DNA from: Arthrobacter cryoconiti
Lineage (GTDB): Bacteria; Actinomycetota; Actinomycetes; Actinomycetales; Micrococcaceae
NCBI RefSeq assembly: GCF_020905375.1
Contig: NZ_JAJJBU010000031.1
Location: 1 to 64,000, forward strand
Length of the DNA stretch: 64,000 nucleotides
Reading direction: 5' to 3'
Shown: piece by piece, positions 55,329 through 63,542 of the stretch
Numbering within the stretch: position 1 is the first letter of the stretch
Layout: each line of letters begins with the position of its first letter
Program-made: the position numbers and the translations under genes
The notes under the pieces: generated by a model
Seen by the model: only the letters and a program-made list of their open reading frames with translations
What the model was told of the DNA's origin: nothing
Databases searched by the model: none

Positions 55329-56792
55329 ATGAATGCAATGCCATTCATCGAACAGCTCCGCCATTGGGCACATACGCGCGCCGACCACGACGCGGTCTTC
55401 GTCGGCGAAAAGCGCCTTAGTTATGCAGACCTTGCGGCTGGCATGGGCGGGGCGAGCGGACCCCGGTTTGCCCTTATTGAAGAGGAAAACGGTGCCGACT
55501 TGGCTCAGGCCTTCTGCGCCGGCTTGGTGGACCATGGGATCGTAGGCGTACTTGATACCCACTGGCCCGGCCGTGTCCGTGATTCCGTGCGCGCTGCCGC
55601 ACTTGATTGGGCGAGGAAGTCTCTGGCGAGTCCATCATCCTCTGACGTGTTTCTTCTAGGCTTCTCCTCGGGAACCAGCGGCGTGCCCAAAGGATTTGTT
55701 CGCTCACGGTCTTCATGGGCATCTTCACTTCTGGCCAGCATGGCGCATTTTTCACTCTCGCCCGACGACGTCACGTTGGCGCCAGGCCCCGGCGCGGCCA
55801 GTATGAATCTTTACGCTCTGGCGGAGTGCCTTGCCAGTGGTTCGACGTTCATAGGCTTGGAACATTTCTCTGCCCGTGCCGGACTCACTGCCATAGACAA
55901 ACATCAGGCCACGCGACTAGTACTTGTTCCATCTGTGTTAGGCCTCTTCGCCGACGCTGCCGGGCGCGTTGGGCACCAGGCGCTAGGGATTCGCAGCATT
56001 GTGTGTGCTGGCTCAGCTCTGCCCCCGCAGACTCTGGCCGCCGCCCGTCAGTGGGCACCCAATGCCAGGATTGAGCAATATTACGGCGCAGCGGAACTGG
56101 GCTTTGTGGCCGCCAACGTCCTCGCTCCTGCACCGCCGGGTCAGATATTGGTGCACAGCGTAACCCAAGGTCAAAGCGAGAGCGAAGATGCCGGCGTCGG
56201 CCTTCCTTTTGATGGTGTGGAGGTAGCCATTCTCGATGCCACCGGTGAGCAGCTTCCCTGTGGCCAGCCCGGATCGATCTTTGTCCGTAGTCCCTATGTA
56301 TGTGACGCCTACGCTTGGGGCGACGACGCTTTAGCCTTCACGCGGGTACCAGCAGGTAATGGCGAATCCGACTGGTGCACCGTGCGGGACCAAGGTTTTC
56401 TCGATGCCCACGGCCAGTTGCACGTGCTCGGCCGGGAGTCTGACATGGTGCTGGTAGCTGGGAACAATGTCTACCCACAGGAGATTGAATCCGTCTTAGC
56501 AGAAGGCGCACAGTCCGGCTCAGTGATCGTCACAGGTACCAAGGACGACCGGCGCGGACAGAAATTGGTCGTTGGCTTGGACGCACATGACCCCAGGTTC
56601 GCGAGCGTACTTTCTTCTGGCGAGGTACCGCAGGCGCTCCGAACCCAGGCTACTTTGTTGCCTTTTACACACCGTCCAGCACTGTATTTTGCCCTGACCG
56701 AACTACCGTACACCGACTCCGGAAAGCTGAGCCGGGCGCTGCTGGCCGCATGGATCGAGGACGGTGACGGCCGTGCCCTACAGCTTCGATGA
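55329..56792 (+). CDS. AMP-binding acyl-CoA ligase (YhfT-like by context)
   Basis: This 487-residue protein is an ANL-superfamily ligase that should activate a carboxylic acid as acyl-AMP and then join it to CoA. The P-loop GFSSGTSGVPKGF is near residue 110, YYGAAELG near 253, the hinge region DQGFLDAHGQLHVLGRESD near 355, and the C-terminal lysine motif TDSGKLSR near 465. A thiolase gene starts 29 bases before its stop. Facing it is a bioY-bioM-bioN biotin transporter. In B. subtilis a similar ligase and thiolase (yhfT, yhfS) share an operon with a bioY gene. The acid used is unknown; a biotin-precursor or short/medium-chain acid is a guess from context. Confidence 0.88.
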   Translation: MNAMPFIEQLRHWAHTRADHDAVFVGEKRLSYADLAAGMGGASGPRFALIEEENGADLAQAFCAGLVDHGIVGVLDTHWPGRVRDSVRAAALDWARKSLASPSSSDVFLLGFSSGTSGVPKGFVRSRSSWASSLLASMAHFSLSPDDVTLAPGPGAASMNLYALAECLASGSTFIGLEHFSARAGLTAIDKHQATRLVLVPSVLGLFADAAGRVGHQALGIRSIVCAGSALPPQTLAAARQWAPNARIEQYYGAAELGFVAANVLAPAPPGQILVHSVTQGQSESEDAGVGLPFDGVEVAILDATGEQLPCGQPGSIFVRSPYVCDAYAWGDDALAFTRVPAGNGESDWCTVRDQGFLDAHGQLHVLGRESDMVLVAGNNVYPQEIESVLAEGAQSGSVIVTGTKDDRRGQKLVVGLDAHDPRFASVLSSGEVPQALRTQATLLPFTHRPALYFALTELPYTDSGKLSRALLAAWIEDGDGRALQLR

Positions 56793-57930
56793 ACAACACA
56801 CAGCCGTCGTAGTTTCCGCTAGAAGAATACCCACAGCAAGGGCAGGAGGGGTCTATAAGGACATTCGTGCCCACGATTTGGTGGCACCTTTGCTGCGTGC
56901 TGTTGTCGCGGACATGCCGTTTCCGTCGGAGTCTGTGGCTGACGTGATCCTTGGCAATGCCACAGGAGGAGGCGGAAACATAGCTCGACTGGCAGCCCTT
57001 ACGGCGGGCTTACCAGTTAGTGTCCCCGGAATGAGTGTGGACAGACAGTGCGGATCGGGACTCGAGGCAGTGGTCTTAGCCTGCCGGCTTGTTGGCGCCG
57101 GGGCTGGGGACGTTTATCTTGCCGGGGGAGTTGAGAGCATCAGCACCGCCCCAACCAGGGCTTACCGCAACAGCGACGGAAGCCTAGACTTTTACGAACG
57201 GGCTCAATTTGCACCACTCGCGACGGGAGACCCTGATGCGGGGGTTGCGGCGGAGAACGTGGCCAGCTATTTCGGGATTAGCCGTGAGGCGCAGGACGCC
57301 TACGCGTTAGATAGTCATCGCCGGGCCGTAGCGGCTGCCGCTCAGGGTAGATTTGAGCAGGAATTGCTACCACTGGCCGGGATCTCCGCGGATACCGGAC
57401 CACGGGCACACCTGACCGGAAAACTCATGTCACGTTTTCCGTCCGTCTTCGTTCCAGGCGGAACTGTCACGGCCGGCAATTCTTGCCCTTACAGCGATGG
57501 GGCAGCGCTCGTCGTGGTGACTTCCTTAGCGTCGGCCCGTGCCCGGGGCCTATCCGGATTGGTATTTGTGGACAGTGCGGTAGCGGGCAACGACCCGAAT
57601 CTGCTCGGGGTAGGCGCAAGTGCCTCAACACAGCTCCTGACACACCGGCTCAACCGCGAGCTGAACGCAGGCCTACTTGAATACAATGAAGCCTTTGCCG
57701 CTCAAGTCCTTGCCACCGCACAGATTCTGGGATGGGATCCACACCAGTTCAACCTCGACGGCGGTGCCCTGGCATTAGGGCACCCCTATGGCGCATCGGG
57801 AGCTGTTTCGATCACGAGACTCTTTGCCCAGGCACACGAACGTGCCGAGCAGGGACTGGACGCCCTGGCCATGATCAGTATGGCTGGTGGAATGGGAATC
57901 TCCGCGCTCTTTCGATGGCGGCAGGCTTAG
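56764..57930 (+). CDS. Thiolase-family protein with altered active site (YhfS-like by context)
   Basis: This 388-residue protein is a thiolase by fold. The acyl-binding Cys96 is in SVDRQCGSGLEAV, Asn308-Glu309 in NEAFAAQVL, and His340 in GGALALGHPYGASGA. The final family motif, normally with a second catalytic cysteine (CIGGGMG), reads SMAGGMG with Ser372 at the cysteine place. The motif around residue 240 (NSCPYSDGAALV) also differs from the usual NASGINDGAAA. The GTG at 56764 overlaps the ligase gene by 29 bases; a GTG at 56773 is an alternative. It may condense or cleave acyl-CoA with altered chemistry. Confidence 0.88.
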   Translation: MTAVPYSFDEQHTAVVVSARRIPTARAGGVYKDIRAHDLVAPLLRAVVADMPFPSESVADVILGNATGGGGNIARLAALTAGLPVSVPGMSVDRQCGSGLEAVVLACRLVGAGAGDVYLAGGVESISTAPTRAYRNSDGSLDFYERAQFAPLATGDPDAGVAAENVASYFGISREAQDAYALDSHRRAVAAAAQGRFEQELLPLAGISADTGPRAHLTGKLMSRFPSVFVPGGTVTAGNSCPYSDGAALVVVTSLASARARGLSGLVFVDSAVAGNDPNLLGVGASASTQLLTHRLNRELNAGLLEYNEAFAAQVLATAQILGWDPHQFNLDGGALALGHPYGASGAVSITRLFAQAHERAEQGLDALAMISMAGGMGISALFRWRQA

Positions 57931-58607
57931 CGAGCCAGCGGTTCGACGCCGTTGCCCCCACTGGGTTCGCAAGCTTCTCCTAGGCCGCGGGCTGCCAAGG
58001 CTTCACCCGTGGCTCTCGCGTAGCCGACGGTAGCAATGACTACGGGCAGTGAACGCGCCAAGAGGTTTCGCTCCAAGCCGCGAGCCCGCGCCGCGTCCTT
58101 GACATCGCTGAACGCACCAAGGATAAATGGGATACTTCGCAGCATCAAAGCAACCGTCAGGGAAAACCTTTCAGGGTCCGCCCCAAAGCGTTCCAACGGC
58201 CGTATCAGAGCACCCAGCCCATCCAGGAGTTCATCGATGGCAGTAGTGGACGTGAGAATGTTTGAGGCCACTACAGTAGCCACAATGGCTGCGATGACCG
58301 TCCAGGCGGTGGCCGGACCAAATTGCCACCATTGATAGACCCCGATGAGAAGCAAAAATATCAGCATCAGTCGGACGGCGCGCCACAACCTCGACCAGGG
58401 GAGCCTTGCCATGAAATGTGCAAGGACCACGGCCACCAGCACAACACTGGTGACAATGGTCCCCACCCACACCGGAAAAGCAGGAAAGGAGAGCACTAAC
58501 ACCGCAACGAGCAGGAGTAGTACGGCCTTGCGCCAGAGCAGCATTCGGTGAAAAATCGATGTTCCCGGCACATAGCCAGCTATTAGTGAGGCGTGACCAC
58601 GCATCAA
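57927..58607 (-). CDS. bioN: ECF transporter transmembrane (T) component BioN
   Basis: This 226-residue membrane protein is the coupling subunit of an energy-coupling-factor transporter. It has five or so hydrophobic segments and the two cytoplasmic Ala-Arg-Gly signatures that contact the ATPase: DAARARGLERN near residue 180 and ALAARGLGE near 210. Its start overlaps the bioM stop by four bases. Its 3' end overlaps the convergent thiolase gene by four bases. Biotin as substrate follows from the bioY gene in the operon. Confidence 0.9.
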   Translation of the reverse strand: MMRGHASLIAGYVPGTSIFHRMLLWRKAVLLLLVAVLVLSFPAFPVWVGTIVTSVVLVAVVLAHFMARLPWSRLWRAVRLMLIFLLLIGVYQWWQFGPATAWTVIAAIVATVVASNILTSTTAIDELLDGLGALIRPLERFGADPERFSLTVALMLRSIPFILGAFSDVKDAARARGLERNLLARSLPVVIATVGYARATGEALAARGLGEACEPSGGNGVEPLAR

Positions 58608-59323
58608 CCCACCGACTCCCGGTACCAGCCCACGGCTTCGTGGGGACCGCCATCGAAGGCAATTCCTGCGTCGTCAACGACCAGGACCCGTTCACACATG
58701 AGAGCCAATGCTAGGTCATGGGTGGAGATGATGAGCTGTTGCGGCAATGCAGTCAAGCGTTCCCGAAGGAGTTTAGTGTTCCGCAAGTCCAGAAGAGTCG
58801 ATGGTTCATCGAGCACTAGTATCCCCGGATCTACCGCCAAGACGCTGGCTAGGGCTACCAGTTGGCGTTCGCCTCCGGAGAGCTCGTAAATGCTGCTGTG
58901 CGCTAAATGGTCCAGGCCGTAGCTGCTCAGCACCGACATGGCAGCATCACGCCGTTCTCTTTTACTCAGCTTGAGTCGGCGCAAAGACAGCTCAACGTCT
59001 TCCACCGGTGTGGGCATGATCAGCTGTGAAAGTGGGTCGGTGAAGACAAAACCAACGAGGCGTCGAACGGCAGCACCCTGAGTTTGAGTGTCGAGTCCAT
59101 TGATCCTGACAGTACCGGAGGTAGGCAGTACCAATCCGTTGAGGAGGCGCAATAACGTTGACTTGCCTGATCCATTGGCACCGATCACAGCGATGCGGCG
59201 TTCTGTGAGTTCCAATGAAAGCGGACGGAGAATTGTCTTCGCTCCAGCCCCGGATGCATCCAAAGGTGCAATTTGCACGCCGGCATCTGCTAGGACGATT
59301 GACTCGTTGGCAGGGAAACTCAC
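58604..59323 (-). CDS. bioM: ECF transporter ATPase BioM
   Basis: This 239-residue ABC ATPase drives the biotin transporter. Walker A is GANGSGKSTLLRLLNGL near residue 48, the signature YELSGGERQLVALA is near 143 and Walker B GILVLDEPSTLLDLRN is near 164. The ECF-type Q-loop region (FTDPLSQL) is seen. The start and stop both overlap the neighbouring bioY and bioN genes by four bases, so all three are translated together. Confidence 0.93.
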   Translation of the reverse strand: MSFPANESIVLADAGVQIAPLDASGAGAKTILRPLSLELTERRIAVIGANGSGKSTLLRLLNGLVLPTSGTVRINGLDTQTQGAAVRRLVGFVFTDPLSQLIMPTPVEDVELSLRRLKLSKRERRDAAMSVLSSYGLDHLAHSSIYELSGGERQLVALASVLAVDPGILVLDEPSTLLDLRNTKLLRERLTALPQQLIISTHDLALALMCERVLVVDDAGIAFDGGPHEAVGWYRESVG

Positions 59324-59961
59324 TGGCGGCGGCGAACCAAAATGTCAGGGAATGCCCGGTGCAGGCTCAAAGCGATGGCGACGGCCACCACGTTCTTGAG
59401 GATATCGCCGGGCAGATAAATGAGGTCCGCACCTACGGCTGTGAGCAGCGCCATACCTTTGAACATGAAGCCAGCAATGCCAAAGACGTGGATAACCAGT
59501 GTTCCCACCATGGCTGCGCTAAACAGTGCGACAGTTTTGGATCGTGAGCGCACCGCCCAAGTCGCTAAGAGGCCCACGGTAGCTGCACCAAAAATGAAGC
59601 CGACAATGTAGCCAGCTGATGGACTTGCTAGCACCGCCGGCCCGGCACGGAATCCACTAAAGATGGGTAGGCCCACTAGCCCAAGCAGAATGTAGAGACC
59701 CACAGCGGCGGTGCCCCTGGCGAAGCCGAGTACCAGCCCGCACAAGACCACCACGAGTGTCTGTAACGTGATGGCCACGCCTAAAGGACCCACGTTGATG
59801 CCCGGAACTGCTATCGAAGCAGCCAACAGGGCGGCAAAAACCGCAATGAGCGAGATATCCACTGCACCCCAGCGTCGGCGTTGTGAACCGATGTTTTGGC
59901 GACGATCAGTGCTGACCGTGGCGCTTGTTGGTAAGGGGCTTGAAGGTGATATTCGATTCAT
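59320..59961 (-). CDS. bioY: Biotin transporter substrate-binding subunit BioY
   Basis: This 213-residue membrane protein matches BioY, which captures biotin. After a polar 33-residue head come six hydrophobic segments. Diagnostic regions are VPGINVGPLGVAITLQTLVV near residue 50, GLVGLPIFSGFRAGPAVLASPSAGYIVGF (in parts, near 95-120) and LIYLPGDILKNVVAVAIA near the C-terminus. It is the first gene of the bioY-bioM-bioN operon. I saw no clear BirA, BioR or BioQ operator upstream. No biotin-synthesis gene lies in the window, so the cell may rely on uptake. Confidence 0.93.
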   Translation of the reverse strand: MNRISPSSPLPTSATVSTDRRQNIGSQRRRWGAVDISLIAVFAALLAASIAVPGINVGPLGVAITLQTLVVVLCGLVLGFARGTAAVGLYILLGLVGLPIFSGFRAGPAVLASPSAGYIVGFIFGAATVGLLATWAVRSRSKTVALFSAAMVGTLVIHVFGIAGFMFKGMALLTAVGADLIYLPGDILKNVVAVAIALSLHRAFPDILVRRRQ

Positions 59962-60104
59962 TCTTCATACTTTCAGTTGCTAAGGGACTTTTGTTGTACG
60001 GGAACCTCGGTAGACTAGAGCGGTTGTTCATCCGCGTCTGCCGTCCCATCCGGGAACCCCGGCCGTCTAACGCACATGTCCAACTTACGTGAAAGGTTAC
60101 TACG

Positions 60105-61703
60105 TTGATTACGGTCCAAGACCTTGAGTTACGCGCCGGAGCGCGCCTGCTCATGGACGAAGTGTCATTTCGGATCGACAAGGGTGACAAGATCGGCCTG
60201 GTGGGACGTAACGGTGCTGGCAAGACGACGCTGACCCGAGTCTTAGCAGGAGAGGGGTTACCGGCTGGTGGAAAAGTCACCAGCACCGGCGCCATCGGCT
60301 ATCTGCCGCAGGACCCGCGGACCCCTGACATGGAGCAGCTTGCCCGTGATCGTATCCTGGCCGCCCGTGACCTTGACAAGGTCATCACTAAGCTGCGCAC
60401 AGCTGAGCTTGATATGGCCAGCGAGGACTCAAACATCCGCGATAAGGCAATGCGTCGCTACGACCGCTTGGAGAACGAGTTTCTAGCGGGCGGCGGGTAC
60501 GCGGCTGAGGCCGAGGCTGCAGCCATTTCTTCGAATCTTGCGCTTCCGGAACGAATTTTGAATCAACCGTTGAAGACGCTTTCTGGCGGTCAGCGACGTC
60601 GTGTTGAACTAGCCCGAATCTTGTTCTCCGGTGCGCAGACTATGCTCTTGGACGAGCCCACCAACCACTTGGATGCGGACTCTATTACGTGGCTTCGTGA
60701 ATTTTTGAAGAACCATCAGGGTGGGCTGATAGTGATCAGTCACGACACCGAACTTCTTGAAGCAACCGTTAATAAGGTTTTTCATCTAGATGCCAATCGG
60801 GCCACGATCGACCAGTACAACCTTGGGTGGAAAAAGTACCTAGCCCAGCGGGAAACCGATGAGCGCGCACGTCGACGCGAGCGGGCTAACGCCGAGAAGA
60901 AGGCTGGCGTACTCATGGATCAGGCGAACAAGATGCGGGCTAAGGCCACTAAGGCTGTCGCTGCCCAGAACATGGCGAAACGTGCTCAACGGCTCCTAGA
61001 CGGCCTTGAAGACGTTCGCGAACAAGACCGAGTTGCCGCGCTTCGCTTCCCTGACCCGTCCCCATGCGGCAAGACTCCTCTGATGGCCGAAGGGCTCAGC
61101 AAGTCATATGGTTCCTTGGAAATTTTCACCGACGTCAGCTTGGCGATCGATCGCGGCTCCAAAGTGGTCATCTTAGGCCTCAACGGTGCCGGTAAGACGA
61201 CTCTGCTCCGTATGCTGGCCGGTGTCTCCAAACCGGACACAGGAGAAATCATCGCCGGTCACGGGCTGAAAGTGGGCTATTACGCTCAGGAACATGACAC
61301 CTTGGACACCAGCCGGACGGTGCTTGAAAATATGCGTGCCAGTGCAGGCACCATGAACGACGCCGAGGTTCGCGGTATTCTGGGATCTTTCCTATTCTCC
61401 GGTGACGATGTCAATAAGCCTGCCGGGGTTCTCTCCGGTGGCGAAAAGACCCGACTGGCCCTGGCCACGATTGTCGCCTCATCAGCCAACGTACTGCTAC
61501 TGGATGAGCCCACCAACAACTTGGATCCTGCCAGCCGCGCAGAAATCCTTGGGGCCTTGAAGAACTACTCGGGAGCCGTGGTGCTGGTGAGCCACGACGA
61601 GGGTGCTGTGGAAGCACTAGATCCGGAACGCGTGGTTCTGCTGCCAGACGGAGACGAGGATCTGTGGAGCCAGGACTACCTGGATCTGATCTCGATCGCT
61701 TAG
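60105..61703 (+). CDS. ABC-F family ATPase
   Basis: This 532-residue soluble protein has two ABC domains in tandem and no membrane segment. Walker A motifs are GRNGAGKTT near residue 35 and GLNGAGKTT near 358; signatures are TLSGGQRRRVELA and VLSGGEKTRLALA; both Walker B motifs read LLLDEPTNHLD or LLLDEPTNNLD. The linker between them is rich in Arg, Lys and Ala, as in ABC-F proteins that act on ribosomes. It could be a translation factor or give antibiotic protection. The TTG start is supported by GAAAGG eight bases upstream and by the conserved MITVQDLELRAG opening. Its stop lies in a seven-base tandem repeat. Confidence 0.93.
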   Translation: MITVQDLELRAGARLLMDEVSFRIDKGDKIGLVGRNGAGKTTLTRVLAGEGLPAGGKVTSTGAIGYLPQDPRTPDMEQLARDRILAARDLDKVITKLRTAELDMASEDSNIRDKAMRRYDRLENEFLAGGGYAAEAEAAAISSNLALPERILNQPLKTLSGGQRRRVELARILFSGAQTMLLDEPTNHLDADSITWLREFLKNHQGGLIVISHDTELLEATVNKVFHLDANRATIDQYNLGWKKYLAQRETDERARRRERANAEKKAGVLMDQANKMRAKATKAVAAQNMAKRAQRLLDGLEDVREQDRVAALRFPDPSPCGKTPLMAEGLSKSYGSLEIFTDVSLAIDRGSKVVILGLNGAGKTTLLRMLAGVSKPDTGEIIAGHGLKVGYYAQEHDTLDTSRTVLENMRASAGTMNDAEVRGILGSFLFSGDDVNKPAGVLSGGEKTRLALATIVASSANVLLLDEPTNNLDPASRAEILGALKNYSGAVVLVSHDEGAVEALDPERVVLLPDGDEDLWSQDYLDLISIA

Positions 61704-61725
61704 CACTTAGCACTTAGCACCTAGC
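61701..61725. repeat. Tandem TAGCACT units at the ABC-F stop codon
   Basis: TAGCACT-TAGCACT-TAGCACC-TAGC begins exactly at the stop codon. TAG triplets occur at 61701, 61708, 61715 and 61722, so all three frames are closed. Confidence 0.95.
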
Positions 61726-61788
61726 GGGACGTTCGCAGACGATTTGCGCGAACGGCCCGCATTTATCCTCAAAGCGAGGCTGCACGGG

Positions 61789-62682
61789 CTAGTAGCCCTG
61801 CGAGTCCAAAATAGCGTCCTCTGCCTCCTCTGCCGTGGCGCGAGCACCAACTTTGCGAACTTTCGCATGACGTTTAGGGTGAAACGCTGAGCCTCGTCCG
61901 TAGAGTTCCTCGACGGGAACGCCTGTTTCACCGGATTCTTGTTCATCGTATTCGTCGTTACGTCGCTGCATCCGTGCGGCATAGCCAAAGCCGACAAAGG
62001 CCAGTACCCCAAAGCAAATCCACTGCAGCGCGTAGCTAAGGTGAGATCCCTCGTCGATTGATGGAGCGGGGAAGGGAATTGGGTTCTGCGCAGCGGCAGG
62101 GGACTCACTCACAATTTGGCCGTAAGCGCCGGTTTTAATTGAGTAAGAAAGCTGTGAAGCGTAGTCCGCCAAGTCGATAGAAGCAATCTGTCCGGCAGGA
62201 GCCCCCCGGTCAAGCTTGGGTTCCGGGGGTCTGAGCCTGGCAATGACGCTCACCGTCCCGGAGACAGGTTGCGGCACAACGTCCGGATGTCCAGCTTCTC
62301 TGTCACCTATCGGGAGCCAGCCACGGTCAATAATGATGGTCTGGCCGGTTTGCAGCTTCAATGGGACCAGAACTTCATATCCTGGTGTCCCGTTGAGGGG
62401 ACGGTTGCGAACCACGCGTTGGTCAGCGGTGAGGTACTCACCACGGAGAGTGACCTGCGTCCATTCTTTGGCAGGGTCCAAGTGATCGAACTGACCAGCA
62501 AGACTTGCGTACTCGAGCGGGGCGCCGGAATAGTTGTTGGTGATTTTGGCTATATTGGCCACGACGTCGTTGCGGCGGCTCATCTGCCAGTTCCCCAGAG
62601 CAACGCAGGCAATGGCAAACACCAGGGCGAGGGCAAAGTAGCCCGCCCATTTGCTAGAAAATAGGAACTTATACGTCTTCAT
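61789..62682 (-). CDS. SURF1-family cytochrome oxidase assembly protein
   Basis: This 297-residue protein matches the SURF1 family, which helps assemble cytochrome c oxidase. It has two membrane segments (about 13-31 and 220-240) with a long external loop between them. The loop holds the family features ALGNWQMSRRN, TLRGEYLTADQRVVRNRPLNG, GYEVLVPLKLQTGQTIIIDRGWLP and, near the second helix, HLSYALQWICFG. The C-terminal 55 residues are charged and cytoplasmic. ctaA and ctaB are in the same window. It is the last of three closely spaced minus-strand genes. Confidence 0.92.
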   Translation of the reverse strand: MKTYKFLFSSKWAGYFALALVFAIACVALGNWQMSRRNDVVANIAKITNNYSGAPLEYASLAGQFDHLDPAKEWTQVTLRGEYLTADQRVVRNRPLNGTPGYEVLVPLKLQTGQTIIIDRGWLPIGDREAGHPDVVPQPVSGTVSVIARLRPPEPKLDRGAPAGQIASIDLADYASQLSYSIKTGAYGQIVSESPAAAQNPIPFPAPSIDEGSHLSYALQWICFGVLAFVGFGYAARMQRRNDEYDEQESGETGVPVEELYGRGSAFHPKRHAKVRKVGARATAEEAEDAILDSQGY

Positions 62683-62685
62683 GAA

Positions 62686-62958
62686 CTACGCGGAATCCTT
62701 GGGTGTCAACGGCAAAGTTTCCTTCCACAAGGAGCGGCTTTGCAGATAGTCTTCGAGCCAGGCAACATGTTCGTCACAGGCGAGCCAAATCTTACGCCTC
62801 TCCGGTGTGTGAATCTTAGGATTGTTCCACAGCAATTGCATGGTGGCACTTTGCCGGCAAGCTTTGCGAGAACAAATTCTCTCACCCGGTTCGGTGGTCG
62901 TAGTCGCCCGTTGATCCTGCGGCAGGTCGCTGTTGCCAAGCATGTCGATGAGGTTCAT
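62686..62958 (-). CDS. Small zinc-ribbon-like protein, conserved in actinobacteria
   Basis: This 90-residue protein has four likely metal ligands: Cys29 and Cys34 (CSRKAC), and Cys61 with His64 (ACDEH). The middle segment WNNPKIHTPERRKIWLACDEH is highly patterned and, from memory, is typical of a small actinobacterial family sometimes labelled acetone carboxylase in databases; that label is not supported by its size or motifs. It lies three bases before the SURF1 gene and its start overlaps the DUF3099 stop by four bases. A role in metal handling or oxidase assembly is inference from position. Confidence 0.85.
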   Translation of the reverse strand: MNLIDMLGNSDLPQDQRATTTTEPGERICSRKACRQSATMQLLWNNPKIHTPERRKIWLACDEHVAWLEDYLQSRSLWKETLPLTPKDSA

Positions 62959-63422
62959 GCGGGCTTGTCCTCACCCTTGCCATTCTCATTACCGGCCTCT
63001 GCCACGCCATCGTTGTCGGTCTCCATTAGAACCTCACCGCGCAGGATGTCTCCGGAGTCGTCGCCATTGGCGGAATCCGGAGGAATTTGGCCTTCGTTGA
63101 GTTCATAGGCTGGTGCCTGATCAAGGAGCTCGGTGGTGTTTTGATGATTGACGTCAGCACCGCCGTTTGCAATGACCACGGCCACCCATGGCAAGAGCAC
63201 TGCACCCGCTACGGGAATCAATTTGAACCAGCCATCGACGACAAAGATCAGCACTATGCACACCATGCGGATACCCATGGCCGTGGCGTATTTAACGAGA
63301 CGTCCGTGCATTTCTTTGCTGTGAGCATCGGCGGCGTTGGTGATGGAGACTACTGGTGTTGAAGCGACGGCGCGGTGGAAGAGCTTGTGCCGCTGTGCTG
63401 CCGCCGCTGATTGGTCTCTCAT
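62955..63422 (-). CDS. DUF3099 membrane protein
   Basis: This 155-residue protein has two hydrophobic helices (about 47-63 and 68-86) and an acidic C-terminal tail of about 65 residues. The segment VVSITNAADAHSKEMHGRLVKYATAMGIRMVCIV is the DUF3099 hallmark (seen in parts around residues 24-57). Function is unknown. The ATG at 63422 has GGAG five bases upstream; longer in-frame starts run into the divergent fabG region. It is the first gene of the minus-strand trio with the zinc-ribbon protein and SURF1. Confidence 0.85.
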   Translation of the reverse strand: MRDQSAAAAQRHKLFHRAVASTPVVSITNAADAHSKEMHGRLVKYATAMGIRMVCIVLIFVVDGWFKLIPVAGAVLLPWVAVVIANGGADVNHQNTTELLDQAPAYELNEGQIPPDSANGDDSGDILRGEVLMETDNDGVAEAGNENGKGEDKPA

Positions 63423-63542
63423 CACACTCCAAGTAATAACCCTATTCTTCCACTGCCTGCTGTTACATCCAAAAGCACCGCTAGGTCCGATCGATCGTTT
63501 CATCGTAGGATTCAATGCGAGAACCAACCTATGGAGGATTAG

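Noticed and set aside
59962-60104. Possible biotin-repressor operator upstream of bioY
   Set aside because: No inverted repeat matched BirA, BioR or BioQ motifs; only a lone TGAAC half-site was seen.
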